From positions 1 through 50,441 of the IMG/VR virus record IMGVR_UViG_3300042540_000801: a DNA stretch of 50,441 nt; one strand, 5' to 3'. The DNA is from a virus. The position numbers were made by a program, and so were the translations under genes. Numbering within the stretch: the first letter of the stretch is position 1; each line of letters opens with the position of its first letter. Below are positions 5,557 through 14,572 of this stretch, in pieces. A model generated the notes under the pieces. The model was not told where the DNA came from. It did not search any database and worked only from the letters and a program-made list of their open reading frames with translations.

Positions 5557-7952
5557 GGCAGCACCGAGAAGGTGAAGGTCGGTTTGCCAGGGTGTTTGCA
5601 GACAGCATCCTCGGTCATGTATTTCCCTTCTGGGTCGTAGTTTTCTGACCACCACGCACCCGGCCCCCATGTGCTAAATACGGGATCGCCTAGTTCAAGG
5701 CTGGTTGGAAGAAGGGTCTCTTCGTCATGCACGACACGGAGTATCGGATAGCACCATGTGCATAGGCGGTGTGTGTTGTTCCAGTTGGCGCCGAATCCAA
5801 CCATCCGTTCAATCGTGCCACACACATGAGAACCGTCTTGAAACCAGCCCGGCTGATTGTTCCATTCCCATCCGCATGTATCAGTGCGCCCAATGCGAAG
5901 GATGACGCCAGGCAAGGCGTGGTATTCGAAGCATCGTCCACCTACCGACGCAAATATATCCTTCCAGTCCTCGCACCATTGCCCGGTGGTATCTACTTGT
6001 CCACCAATGAAAACGGACGAACTCCATCCACACCCACTACCGGAGTCTGCGCTGCTTGAAGAAAAGGCTCCCCAGGTGACTTCGGCGTAAAGGGCATTCA
6101 TGTCTTCGGCGGAAATCCGTCTGCATGCGTCCGCTTCCTCGTATTCGCCGCCGACTTGAACGTGCGCCGTCGCGCCGTCTGTTGCGCTAGATGGCAAGCC
6201 GTTTGCCGTGATGTCAATGTCGGAGCAATCCTGCACGTTCTCCGATGCTACGAAGTAGCCATAGGCCGCAGGATACAAATAACCGCCACCCAGCGGGCCG
6301 GCCTGTCCGCGTTGATGCAAATACAGATTGACGAGCATTGGCTCATCCGGCCCGCGATACTGCACCAGCACGGCCTCGGCTTCTAGTGAGCAACTGTCGA
6401 TGTTGGCGCATGTGTATCCGTAGGTGCATGCGTCAGGCGAGCCTGCCATCGGGAAGAATGGGTAGATCGAACCCGACCAGTATGCGTATTTCCGCTTCAC
6501 GACGATGGATCGGCCGTTGAACCTGTTGAGGCAACTCTCAAACACTTCGTGCGCCAGATAACCGTCGCCGCCGTCATCTACGTTGACCCCCGTGATCTGC
6601 CCAAACGTCTCGCTCTCTGGATCGTCATCGACCACACCAGACAGAACTGCCCCACTCCCGTTGCTGGGGGCAATGTTGGATGCGCTTGCGGTGACCTCCG
6701 CAACATACGGAGGAAGCGACGCATCCTCGCGGTAGTATTTGCCGCCGTCATCGACCAAGACGATCTCGACGGTGCCTGAATCTCGGAAGTATTGCCCTCC
6801 GCTATCGACCTCGACTTCCGAGATTGGTCCGCCCTTGTAGTATTCGCCTCCAGCCCACACGGTTACAGACAGGATGCCTCCGTTTTCGTCAACAGACCCG
6901 ACCCATGCCATGCTGCTCGAACTGTCTTGCGACCCGTCCACGACAGCGACCTCGACATAGTCGTAAGGCTGGTAGCCAGCGCCGGGGGAAGAGACAGCAA
7001 TTGATGCAACCCGCCACACCGGCGACCCGTCATATCCCGTTGTCGGGGAGAGCGTGGCGGCGAGAACTGCACCAGAGCCGTTTGCGTCCGAGACAGACGT
7101 TGAAACAGTTGGCTCCGCGTGTGCTGGCTTGAGCAGCAGCGTGGCCGACAGCAACTCCAGTGTCCCGGCACCACGCTCGATGCTCACGGTGTCTCCGCGA
7201 ACGTACAGGTCGCCGCCGTCGTCCACCGTGACTGACTCAACTCTCCACTTTTTCGGCGTGCCAGGAATCTCCTCAAATACAACTGTCAACTGCGCGCCGG
7301 TGCCGGCATTTGAAGCGACGGTCAGCACTAATTCCGGCTCCTCCCGAATCGTTTTCACGCGAGCCACGGCGTCCCGCCCGGCCGTGTCGCCTTCAGCCAC
7401 AGAGAAATGCAACGGATCGTCATCGTGGTATCCCGCCCCACCAGTTCCTGACACGCTCGCCACTCGCCAGAAGTCTAGCCCGCATTCGTCGGCAGCAGGA
7501 GCGAGCGTTGCCGTGAACGTCGCACCAGAGCCGTCTCCCGTGTAGCCCGCCGTCACGGTCGGCTCAACGCGGCCAAGCATCGCGTATCCGCTGCCGCCGT
7601 GTGTGACTGTCGCTGCCGCAATGGGGCCGCGGTCATCTTCTGGGTCGCTGGTCGGCGATGACTGCACCGGCGCTGTGGCGTGCCCGGCTGCACCGCTGCC
7701 GTAGCACGACGAGAAAGACAGCGCAACAAGCGGCGGGCCGAGCGTCGTTGCCGGGATCCCTGAAATGGCAACGGTCAGCGTTTCCGGCAGAGTTCCCTCT
7801 TCGCAGGCGCTGCATGGCGCTGCCGCGCAGCACGACGAGCACTGCGCGCCGAGCATGAAGCCGACTGGGTACATGCCGGCCGCGAACAGGAAGACGCCGG
7901 CCATGACCAGGCCGAGCGGTTCCGATGCGACGGCGAATAGGAGATCGAGCAT
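5553..7952 (-). CDS. Large modular tail/virion protein with Cys-rich N-terminus
   Basis: A 799-aa protein. Residues 1-35 are hydrophobic (LGLVMAGVFLFAAGMYPVGFMLG) and run straight into a cysteine cluster (CSSCC, then CSAC), so the N-terminus may be membrane-inserted or metal-bound. Residues 60-480 repeat a beta module of the type GGSGY plus a GSGA piece and VxSVxVxxxG. The C-terminal 300 residues hold many Cys and aromatic residues (CTYGYTCANIDSC). It follows the tape measure and two smaller tail genes, the usual place of tail-tip or host-contact proteins. The AT content is higher than in neighbouring genes. The exact role is unknown. Confidence 0.75.
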   Translation of the reverse strand: MLDLLFAVASEPLGLVMAGVFLFAAGMYPVGFMLGAQCSSCCAAAPCSACEEGTLPETLTVAISGIPATTLGPPLVALSFSSCYGSGAAGHATAPVQSSPTSDPEDDRGPIAAATVTHGGSGYAMLGRVEPTVTAGYTGDGSGATFTATLAPAADECGLDFWRVASVSGTGGAGYHDDDPLHFSVAEGDTAGRDAVARVKTIREEPELVLTVASNAGTGAQLTVVFEEIPGTPKKWRVESVTVDDGGDLYVRGDTVSIERGAGTLELLSATLLLKPAHAEPTVSTSVSDANGSGAVLAATLSPTTGYDGSPVWRVASIAVSSPGAGYQPYDYVEVAVVDGSQDSSSSMAWVGSVDENGGILSVTVWAGGEYYKGGPISEVEVDSGGQYFRDSGTVEIVLVDDGGKYYREDASLPPYVAEVTASASNIAPSNGSGAVLSGVVDDDPESETFGQITGVNVDDGGDGYLAHEVFESCLNRFNGRSIVVKRKYAYWSGSIYPFFPMAGSPDACTYGYTCANIDSCSLEAEAVLVQYRGPDEPMLVNLYLHQRGQAGPLGGGYLYPAAYGYFVASENVQDCSDIDITANGLPSSATDGATAHVQVGGEYEEADACRRISAEDMNALYAEVTWGAFSSSSADSGSGCGWSSSVFIGGQVDTTGQWCEDWKDIFASVGGRCFEYHALPGVILRIGRTDTCGWEWNNQPGWFQDGSHVCGTIERMVGFGANWNNTHRLCTWCYPILRVVHDEETLLPTSLELGDPVFSTWGPGAWWSENYDPEGKYMTEDAVCKHPGKPTFTFSVLP

Positions 7953-7953
7953 G

Positions 7954-8325
7954 CTAGCAGCGGGCGGCGATGAGGAACCAAGCCGTCCCCTCGCGGGCGA
8001 TGGCGCAGGGCCGCTTGATGGAGCCGGCGGCGGCAGTCAGGTTGGCAAAGAGGTTCATGGCGGTGACCGTGTTGGGCGTGGCTGTGACGTACTTGAACGT
8101 CAGGACCTTGGCCGTGTCGACGGACCAGGCTCCGGTGAACTCGCAGACACGGAACGCCGCGCGGGCAGCTGACGATGACTCGCCGATGGGCTTCTTGAAG
8201 ACGAGCGGGGAGGCATCCGGTTCCATCCCCTCGACGAGCCGCACCGTTCTGGCGATGCGGTCGGCGCTTTTCTTGGTGAAGACGACGCGGTCGGTCGGCG
8301 TCCCGCTGAGTTGGTTGTCGGCCAT
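7954..8325 (-). CDS. Small tail protein, unknown
   Basis: A 123-aa protein, beta-rich, with segments VVFTKKSADRIARTVRLVEG near the start and GTAWFLIAARC at the very end. A CGGAG site precedes the ATG by six bases. It sits between a 289-aa and a 799-aa tail gene in the tail-tip module, so it is most likely a structural tail component. The 799-aa gene starts two bases beyond its stop. Confidence 0.75.
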   Translation of the reverse strand: MADNQLSGTPTDRVVFTKKSADRIARTVRLVEGMEPDASPLVFKKPIGESSSAARAAFRVCEFTGAWSVDTAKVLTFKYVTATPNTVTAMNLFANLTAAAGSIKRPCAIAREGTAWFLIAARC

Positions 8326-8338
8326 TGTGCACTCCGTG

Positions 8339-9208
8339 TCACGCCGGTGGAGTGCCGAAGTAGGGCTGAAAATCGACTTGCTTGTAGATGCGGCGGTCGA
8401 GGATGCTGGGGGCCTCGCCGGATGCCTTCATGCCGCCGCTCCCGTCGAGGGCGACCGGGTTGGCGCTGGGGATCTTGGTGGTCTTGTCTTCTGGGTCGAT
8501 GACCCAGCAGCGTTCCCGCTTGCCGTCGCTGACGTAGTTGAAGCCGACGTCGGGGATCTGGAGATTCCAGCCGGTTTGCCGGTAGAGGAGCGTGACGGTG
8601 ACTTCCCAGAAACGCACCTCGGTCCCGTCGACGACCTCGACTTTCCGCTCGCCGCGGATGCCTTGGCACTTCCAGGAGTTTTCCGGGCCGCCGAGGTAGG
8701 CGCCGCTGTTGATGCAGTTGGTGATCGCCGAAGCAATGGCAGACGGGAACGCCGAGCGGTTGCCCTGAATGGTGACTTTCTGCTGTGCCTCGTCGATGGT
8801 CAGGCCTTCGAAGTAGTCGCCGGCGCTGTTGACGAGCGGCTTGGCCGTGGTCCCGTCGAAATAGGTCAGGGCGGGGATCGACGCGCCGCTGGATTCGAAG
8901 GACCAGACATCTGGCCGGCTGAGCGGGTTGGGGTCGATCTCTGTCCCCGGAGGGACTTCGTACTTGGCGAGGACCTCGTTGTGATACCTCGAGCCTTCGT
9001 ACTGCTCGTTGACCACGACCTCGGTGCAGACGGCGATGGCCATCTCTGGATGGGATGACCCGTGCGTGGCTCCGGTGGCGGTCACGCAGTCCGTGGCTGG
9101 CGTGTCCGGGGTGGTGAGCGTGCACACCCACCGCCGCTCGAACTTGGGCGTCTCCCCGAACTTGTGCGACGCCGCGCGGGCGAGCTCGACGAATGAGAGG
9201 ACCGCCAT
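8339..9208 (-). CDS. Tail protein after the tape measure
   Basis: A 289-aa protein, mixed beta with a FVELARAASHKFGETPKFERRWVCTL N-terminal part (positions 5-30), central STRP-like strands and no recognised catalytic motif. Its ATG overlaps the tape measure stop (TGATG), behind GGAGG; a GTG three bases upstream is also possible. By position it corresponds to the distal tail or baseplate-hub genes that follow the tape measure in siphoviruses. Confidence 0.75.
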   Translation of the reverse strand: MAVLSFVELARAASHKFGETPKFERRWVCTLTTPDTPATDCVTATGATHGSSHPEMAIAVCTEVVVNEQYEGSRYHNEVLAKYEVPPGTEIDPNPLSRPDVWSFESSGASIPALTYFDGTTAKPLVNSAGDYFEGLTIDEAQQKVTIQGNRSAFPSAIASAITNCINSGAYLGGPENSWKCQGIRGERKVEVVDGTEVRFWEVTVTLLYRQTGWNLQIPDVGFNYVSDGKRERCWVIDPEDKTTKIPSANPVALDGSGGMKASGEAPSILDRRIYKQVDFQPYFGTPPA

Positions 9209-12066
9209 CACGCCTCCCCGGCCAGGATCTCGGCCTTCTGGGTGTCGAGCTTCTGTAGGTCTTTTCGCATGTTCTGCAGTTCCTTGAGCTGCTTCCGGTA
9301 TTCCTCGATGGCCGGGTCCATCTTGCCGGCGGCGAGGTTGAGGAACGTGGAGGCGCCTTCCGTGGAGCGAAGGTCACCGACCTTGACGGCGCCGCCGCGG
9401 ACTTCGTCGAGCGCCTTGAGGCGGTCGACTTCTTGCTCGAGGACTTTGTCGGTGATCTTTTGCTGCTCGTCGGCGATCTTCTTGTTGATGTCTTCGAGTT
9501 TCTTGGCGCGATCCTTGTCTCGCTTCTCCTGCTCTTTGGCGTCTTTTTCGCGGCGTGCCGCCTCGCCGCTGGCGATGTCCTCTTCGCGGGCCTTGAGTTG
9601 ATCGAGCTGGGCGAGCCGCGCGTTGCCGGCCTGCACGGTGGCGGCGTCACCAGCGGCCCGTGCCTGGGCGATCTCGGCTTCCGTGCGGGCGATTTCTTCG
9701 TTGAGCGTGGCGACCATCTCGGCCGCCTTCATCCGCTTCTCGTCGCCGCCGAACTGCTGGTCGCGGATGAGAGCCCGCTCGGACTCCTCGATGGCTTTGT
9801 CGATGGCCTCGCGGGCTTTTTTGGCGGCGTCTTCTTCGGCCTTGGCCTTGCGCTCCGTCTCCTTGGTCGCCTCCTTGATGGTGTCGATCTGCTGCTTGTA
9901 GGCGGCGTCGGCCTCGGCGGCAGCGCGGGCGAAGGCGGTCTCGTTGAGGATGCCCGCGTCGAACTGGGCCTGCAGTTGCTTGATGGATTCCTGGTACTGG
10001 AGGGCTGCGTTGAAGCCCGCTTCGCCGAACTTGGCCGATTCGTCGATGGCTTTGGAGAGGTTTTTCTGGACGTTCTCCAGGGTCTTCTCGAACTCTTTGG
10101 AGACGCCTTCGCCGCCGATGTCGAGCGGTTCTTCGGCCTCGTCGCGGAGCTCGCCGACGGCGGTTTTGCCGTCGTTTGCGGCGACCTTGAGGTACTGGCC
10201 GACGAGCGGGATGCTGTCGGCAAATCCGTTCCAGGCCGCGATGGCTTGGTCGATGACGAAGATGAGGCCTTCGAGGACGGCGTTGATGCCCTCGAGGACG
10301 AGCTTGGCTGGGGAGATGGCGGGTCCGAGTGCCTGCATGACGTTGGTGAACGGCGTCAGGCCGATGGTGATGAGGCGGCCGATGATGGCGCCGATGTTGT
10401 AGAGCGTTTCACCGAACTCGCCGATGGTCTTGCCGAACGCGTCGAAGATCGGAGCGATCGCGTCCCCGATGGGGGCGATGATCTGGGTGAGGGCGCCGAC
10501 GACGTCGGCGAACAGGCTGGCGATGCCCTCGGTGACGCCGGTGAACGGGAGGAGGAGCTCGTTGCCGAAGCCCATCATCGAGGTCTTGATGTTGTCGAGC
10601 TCGACGTCGAGGGCGAGCAGCCGCTGCTGGTCGATGTCGCTGATGGCCCCGCCGAAGCGCTCCATGGCCTCGGAGGCCTCGCCGATGGACTGGAAGGTTG
10701 GAATGAGCGACAGACCCTTCTTCCCGAGCGTGTCCGTGGCGAGCGCGGCCCGCAGGGCTGGGTCTTCGATCTTCATCAACGCGTCGGCCGTGAGTTTGGC
10801 GAGCTCGTCGGGCTTGGCTCGGCGGAGCGTTTCCTGGGAGATGCCGAGCTTCTCGAAGGCCTCGGCGGCGTCCCCGGAGCCGGAGCGTGCCTCGTTGACG
10901 CGGACGGAGAACTTCTGCATCGCGGAGGCGACGGCCTCGACGGAGGAGCCGGCCCGCTTGGCGGCTTCGTCGAGGACTTGGACGCTCTCGAAACTGGCTC
11001 CCATGCGAACCGCGAGGTTCGTCAGGTTTTCCACGCGCCCGGCGAGTTGCTCGAGGCCGTTCCAGACCGCCGTGGCGGCGGCCCCGAAGGCTGCCAGGCC
11101 GCCGGCGACGAGATTGGCCTTGGTGAACAGGCCGCCGAGCATGTCGGCCACGCCCGAGATGGCTGGCCGCAGGCCGCCGTCGAAGATCTTTCCGAAGCCG
11201 CCGGCCGCGCTCGAGAGTCCCGAGATGCGTGTGGCGACGCTGCCGATGGAGCCGGGCAGCAGGCCGATGATCCCGGTGAGCTCGTTGAACTGGATTCGCG
11301 AGTCCGCGACCTTCTTCACCTCCGCGGTCAGGCCGGCGGCGGCTTCTGCGGCTTTGGTGTAGTTGTCGCGGGCCTTCTGGATCTCGGCGTTGTACTCGCG
11401 GTCGGTGATGAGGCCCTGCTGCTTGAGTGTGAACAGCACCCGCGCCCGCTGCTCGTACTTGTCGATGGCGGTGGTGTTGGCCTCGCGGATCTTCTGCGCC
11501 TCTTTCTCAAGCTCGTTCTGGGCCTCGTTGGATTCCTTGAGTTGCTCTTCGGCGTACTTCTGGGCGTCGGCGGCGGCCTTGGCGGCGTCGGCGCGGGCTT
11601 TCTCGGAGGCCGCGGCCGCCTCGTTGACGCCGTTGAGTTTGTTCATCTCCCCCATGTAGGCCTGGAGGTCGATGAGTCCCTGGTTGTAGAGCTGCGTGAG
11701 CCGTTCCTGGCGGGCGATGTTGTTGTCCGTCTCGGTGGAGTATTTCGTCATGATGTCGGCCGCTTCCTGCAGCGCGGCGACATTCTCTTTCGTGACGGCT
11801 TGGATGCTGGCGAACTCGGCGGCGAACTCCTGGGCGCTGATCTGCCCGTCCTTGAGGGCCGCCTGCAGGAGCGTGAGCTGGTACGCCGTCTCCTGCTGCA
11901 TGTTCGCGGCGGCCGTCGATGATGCCGCGAACTTGTCGAACGCGTCGATGGTGCTGTCGGCCTGCTTCTGGATGCCCTGCAGGGCGCGGTCGACTGGGTC
12001 CAGACTCTGAGTGAAGCCGCTCGTGTCGGCCGTCACCTTCATCGCCAGGCCGAGGACGGTTGCCAT
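9208..12066 (-). CDS. Tail tape measure protein
   Basis: A 952-aa protein that sets tail length and passes through the tail tube during DNA entry. The N-terminal region is a long coiled coil (residues 30-260, rich in Ala, Glu, Lys and Gln). The middle has Gly/Ala-rich hydrophobic stretches (IIGLLPGSIGSVATRISGLSS near 270-330 and IIGRLITIGLTPF near 560), and the end is again coiled coil (KKAREAIDKAIEESERALI). It follows the two frameshifted chaperone genes, the conserved order in long-tailed phages. The ATG overlaps the previous stop as TAATG. Long open frames on the opposite strand here are shadows. Confidence 0.93.
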   Translation of the reverse strand: MATVLGLAMKVTADTSGFTQSLDPVDRALQGIQKQADSTIDAFDKFAASSTAAANMQQETAYQLTLLQAALKDGQISAQEFAAEFASIQAVTKENVAALQEAADIMTKYSTETDNNIARQERLTQLYNQGLIDLQAYMGEMNKLNGVNEAAAASEKARADAAKAAADAQKYAEEQLKESNEAQNELEKEAQKIREANTTAIDKYEQRARVLFTLKQQGLITDREYNAEIQKARDNYTKAAEAAAGLTAEVKKVADSRIQFNELTGIIGLLPGSIGSVATRISGLSSAAGGFGKIFDGGLRPAISGVADMLGGLFTKANLVAGGLAAFGAAATAVWNGLEQLAGRVENLTNLAVRMGASFESVQVLDEAAKRAGSSVEAVASAMQKFSVRVNEARSGSGDAAEAFEKLGISQETLRRAKPDELAKLTADALMKIEDPALRAALATDTLGKKGLSLIPTFQSIGEASEAMERFGGAISDIDQQRLLALDVELDNIKTSMMGFGNELLLPFTGVTEGIASLFADVVGALTQIIAPIGDAIAPIFDAFGKTIGEFGETLYNIGAIIGRLITIGLTPFTNVMQALGPAISPAKLVLEGINAVLEGLIFVIDQAIAAWNGFADSIPLVGQYLKVAANDGKTAVGELRDEAEEPLDIGGEGVSKEFEKTLENVQKNLSKAIDESAKFGEAGFNAALQYQESIKQLQAQFDAGILNETAFARAAAEADAAYKQQIDTIKEATKETERKAKAEEDAAKKAREAIDKAIEESERALIRDQQFGGDEKRMKAAEMVATLNEEIARTEAEIAQARAAGDAATVQAGNARLAQLDQLKAREEDIASGEAARREKDAKEQEKRDKDRAKKLEDINKKIADEQQKITDKVLEQEVDRLKALDEVRGGAVKVGDLRSTEGASTFLNLAAGKMDPAIEEYRKQLKELQNMRKDLQKLDTQKAEILAGEA

Positions 12067-12380
12067 TAGCCGAGAGCCTCAAGGTCGCGTTTCAAGGCGC
12101 GGAGTTGGTCGAGCATCTGGATCTCGTGCTGGGGCGGCGGTTCAGTGGGGATGAAGTCTTCGACCTTCGGGGCCTTGCCCTTGGGGCAGTACGGGGAGAG
12201 CGCGGCGGCGGTGAGCAATGCGGTCTGCTTCCACGGGTCTGGCAGGGCCTCGAAGTGTCGGGTGTATGCGATCCACTCGGACAGTTCACGGCTGTCCATG
12301 CGGGTGCAGAGCTCTGCGACCGTCATCTTGAGATGCCCCGCGAGCGCGAAGAGCATCCGCCGCGACGGCCGCAGGTTCAG
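12066..12380 (-). CDS. Tail assembly chaperone extension made by -1 frameshift (GT-type)
   Basis: A 104-codon frame reached from the upstream 115-aa gene by a -1 slip at 12380-12386. It begins LNLRPSRRMLFALAGHLKMT and continues with RELSEWIAYTRHFEALPDPW, the short helical type seen in T-frame tail chaperones. There is no good independent ribosome site. In lambda-like phages the fused GT product binds the tape measure while the G product recruits tail tube subunits; both products are expected here. The frame ends in TAA overlapping the tape measure start. Confidence 0.85.
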   Translation of the reverse strand: MNLRPSRRMLFALAGHLKMTVAELCTRMDSRELSEWIAYTRHFEALPDPWKQTALLTAAALSPYCPKGKAPKVEDFIPTEPPPQHEIQMLDQLRALKRDLEALG

Positions 12381-12724
12381 TTTTTTGCCAGTTCCTCCAC
12401 GTCGTCGTTGGTGATGGCGTTGTGCGCCATCGCTTTCGACCAGAGCATCGAGCAGGTGCGGGCGTTCTTGGTGGCGAGCAGGCTGACTTCTTCGTCGCTG
12501 AAAAGCCGCTTGCCAGCCTCGTCGCAGAGGCAACGGGCCAGGAACTTGGCGCGGAAGTTGTCGATGCCGGTTTCCCGCTTCCCGATCCACTCCCGCTCGT
12601 AGGCGTCACGCTCGCCGACCGTCATCACGCGGATGTAGACGTCGCCGCCCCAGTCCGGGACGGTGACTTTGAGGAGGCCGAGGTCGTTTGCCGCGATGAT
12701 CTGATCCTTCGTGAGAGCCGCCAT
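12377..12724 (-). CDS. Tail assembly chaperone (G-type)
   Basis: A 115-aa protein starting MAALTKDQIIAANDLGLLKV, with VPDWGGDVYIRVMTVGERDAYE in the middle. This beta-then-helix pattern is typical of tail assembly chaperones. It ends KN-stop directly at the slippery heptamer A AAA AAC, so most ribosomes stop here and a fraction continues into the next frame. It lies between the tail tube genes and the tape measure. The ribosome site is weak and the gene is probably coupled to the preceding one. Confidence 0.88.
   Translation of the reverse strand: MAALTKDQIIAANDLGLLKVTVPDWGGDVYIRVMTVGERDAYEREWIGKRETGIDNFRAKFLARCLCDEAGKRLFSDEEVSLLATKNARTCSMLWSKAMAHNAITNDDVEELAKN
12380..12386 (-). promoter_or_regulatory. 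Slippery heptamer A AAA AAC for -1 frameshift
   Basis: In the chaperone frame the codons are GCA AAA AAC TGA. Slipping back one base gives AAA AAA CTG and opens the 104-codon extension. The heptamer fits X XXY YYZ with a stop codon immediately after. Confidence 0.85.
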
Positions 12725-12727
12725 GCT

Positions 12728-13072
12728 TCATGCCGGGACTGAGCCCGCTCCTGTCGTGTCCATGACCTTGAATGAGACCGTGTACCTCGTGACGTCGTTG
12801 ACGACTCCCTCGATGCGGTACGTCTGGTAGATGCAGTCCGCGCTCCAAGAGATGCCACCGCCTTGGATGCCGAGGACCAATCTCTTGCCGTACTGCGCCG
12901 AGGAGATGTTTGCCGTGCCGAGGCACGACACCTCTATAGTCCCGAGGTCAAGTGTCCACGGCGTCAGGCGGCCGCCCGGCAGCGAGCCGGGGCCTTCGAC
13001 GCGGATCTCGCGGACTTCTTGGAACGGGACGCTGTTCCAAGTCACAGTGACGCCAGCACAGGCGATCGCCAC
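12728..13072 (-). CDS. Tail protein, tube-like
   Basis: A 114-aa beta-rich protein (VTVTWNSVPFQEVREIRVEG, then a GTIEVSCLGTANIS strand and YTVSFKVMD at the end). The VPFQEV-type start and small size resemble phage tail tube or tube-capping proteins. It starts with GTG at 13072 behind GGGAGG. It lies between a second tube-like gene (13089-13481) and the tail chaperones, so it is part of the tail shaft or its ends. Confidence 0.7.
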   Translation of the reverse strand: MAIACAGVTVTWNSVPFQEVREIRVEGPGSLPGGRLTPWTLDLGTIEVSCLGTANISSAQYGKRLVLGIQGGGISWSADCIYQTYRIEGVVNDVTRYTVSFKVMDTTGAGSVPA

Positions 13073-13088
13073 GGCGCCCTCCCGCCGA

Positions 13089-13481
13089 CTATCGGGCGAT
13101 CTTGAAGGACGCCTTGCCGCGGATGATGTCGTTCACCGCGAGCGTGACGCTCGAGTTGGTCACGGTGGCCATGCCCGTGACGATCGTTGCGCCACCCGAC
13201 ACGACCGAGAGGGTGCCGGTGCTGCCGTCCGCGATGACGGCGGAGCCTTGGTAGTCGATGTCGACGACGCGGCCCGTGGTGCCGCCGTTCTGCACCGAGC
13301 CCTTGAGCGGCCGGTCCATCGTCAGCACCGACTGCCCGGCGGTCTGGCCGAGGTGGCTGATGTCGATGGGCTGGACGTTGTTGTTCTGTTCGCCCAGCGT
13401 GTAGACGATGTTGGTCACCGTGTAGCCGACGCTGGCGAAAGTGAACGTCGTGCCGGTCGAATCGTGCGGCGTTGCGGGCAT
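13089..13481 (-). CDS. Probable major tail tube protein
   Basis: A 130-aa beta-sandwich-like protein (GTTFTFASVGYTVTNIVYTL, then a loop and VVDIDYQGSAVIADG). Size and position directly after the tail completion gene and before the chaperones fit a major tail tube subunit. GGAG precedes the ATG, which lies one base after the previous stop. Which of the two adjacent tube-like genes is the main tube subunit cannot be told from sequence alone. Confidence 0.7.
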   Translation of the reverse strand: MPATPHDSTGTTFTFASVGYTVTNIVYTLGEQNNNVQPIDISHLGQTAGQSVLTMDRPLKGSVQNGGTTGRVVDIDYQGSAVIADGSTGTLSVVSGGATIVTGMATVTNSSVTLAVNDIIRGKASFKIAR

Positions 13482-13482
13482 G

Positions 13483-13893
13483 CTAGGACTCCTGCCAGAG
13501 AGCGTTGTAGGTTTGGGTGACCGAGTAGCTGGGAGGCGCTTCGTTGCCTTGGAGAAGAGCGAAGCCGTCCGATTCGCTTTCGAGCGACACGTTCTTCACT
13601 TCTGTATTTTCAAGAGTCCCGCCCCACCCATCCAGAGCTTGACGGCAGAGGTCGGCGATGGTTCGCGCCTCTTCGTAGGTGACCGCGAAAATGTCCATGT
13701 CGAGGGTGGTGGTGGCCACGCCCATCGGGCCGCTGAGGGTCTGCTCGCGGCTGACACCGGTGCGGCGGTAGGTGATGTAGGGCAGGGCGGCGCTGATCGG
13801 GGCCAGCACGGGGAAGATTCGCGTGCCGATGACGGCGGCGACGGCCGTGTCTTGGATGAGCACGGATCGCATGGCGGCTTCTGGGGACTTCAT
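13483..13893 (-). CDS. Tail completion/terminator protein (DUF3168-like)
   Basis: A 136-aa protein with the pattern of the gp17/DUF3168 group: VLIQDTAVAAVIGTRIFPVL, then LPYITYRRTG, a DMDIFAVTYEEARTIADLC helix and a C-terminal AWQES-type strand. These proteins cap the tail tube and join it to the head. It follows the gp10-like gene and precedes the tail tube, the standard order. GAGG lies six bases before the ATG. Confidence 0.82.
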   Translation of the reverse strand: MKSPEAAMRSVLIQDTAVAAVIGTRIFPVLAPISAALPYITYRRTGVSREQTLSGPMGVATTTLDMDIFAVTYEEARTIADLCRQALDGWGGTLENTEVKNVSLESESDGFALLQGNEAPPSYSVTQTYNALWQES

Positions 13894-13903
13894 GGGAGCC
13901 TCG

Positions 13904-14572
13904 TCACTTGGTCGGGCTGATGTAGCCCTGCTTGCGGTACTCGATCTCCTTGATCGCGTTCTCCAGGCCGGTGGAGAGTTTGTCTGCGAGGATCTGGCCC
14001 ATCTGCGGCCAGGTGTCGTTGTAGGCGTTCTTGATCGGCGCCTGGGCGCGGGTCGGCCGGATGACGACGGGCTTGTTCTTCTTCATGAAGAACGCCTTGG
14101 GGTAGGCGGGGCGGGTCGTGAACGTGCCGTTGCTCCCGCTGGCGAGGATGCGGAACGGCCCGAGCGACCTGAACGAACTGGCGATGAAGCCGCCGTAGGG
14201 CGACTGCTTGGAGATGACCCGCTGGTTGGTGCCGAACTCGAGGAGGCCCTGGTGGAAGGCCCGGTCCTTGCCGGCCCGCACCTTGCCGCCCTGCGCGGAA
14301 ACGGACGGCGACTTTCCGGCACGGACGTACCCGGCCAGGGCGACGGCGTTCCCGTCCTGGGGATAGGTGACGACCTTGCTGGCGATGGCCCGCTGGAGGT
14401 TCCCGGTCGGGCCGCGCGGCGTCAGTTGCTTGAGCCGGGCGACGGCCGGCTTGATGGCCTCGCGGACGGCCGCGCCGGTGTACTTGGCCTGCAGGGCCTC
14501 GGGGAGCGTCTTGATGCCGGCCCGGGCGATGTCGAGGTCGGCGAAGTTGGCTTTGATGGCGACGACGGCCAT
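13904..14572 (-). CDS. HK97 gp10-like head-tail connector protein
   Basis: A 222-aa protein with an N-terminal helix region (LPEALQAKYTGAAVREAIKPAV, positions 22-43) and RGPTGNLQRAI, the usual signature of the gp10-like family, followed by FGTNQRV and a C-terminal FMKKNKPVVI region longer than in most relatives. It takes part in the neck between head and tail. Start at 14572, overlapping the stop of the head-closure gene as TAATG behind GGAGG. Confidence 0.82.
   Translation of the reverse strand: MAVVAIKANFADLDIARAGIKTLPEALQAKYTGAAVREAIKPAVARLKQLTPRGPTGNLQRAIASKVVTYPQDGNAVALAGYVRAGKSPSVSAQGGKVRAGKDRAFHQGLLEFGTNQRVISKQSPYGGFIASSFRSLGPFRILASGSNGTFTTRPAYPKAFFMKKNKPVVIRPTRAQAPIKNAYNDTWPQMGQILADKLSTGLENAIKEIEYRKQGYISPTK

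Noticed and set aside
9433-11922. An 829-codon open frame on the plus strand
   Set aside because: It is the mirror of the tape measure gene. Its protein is low-complexity Gly/Leu/Asp-rich, has no ribosome site context in an operon, and the minus-strand gene explains the region.
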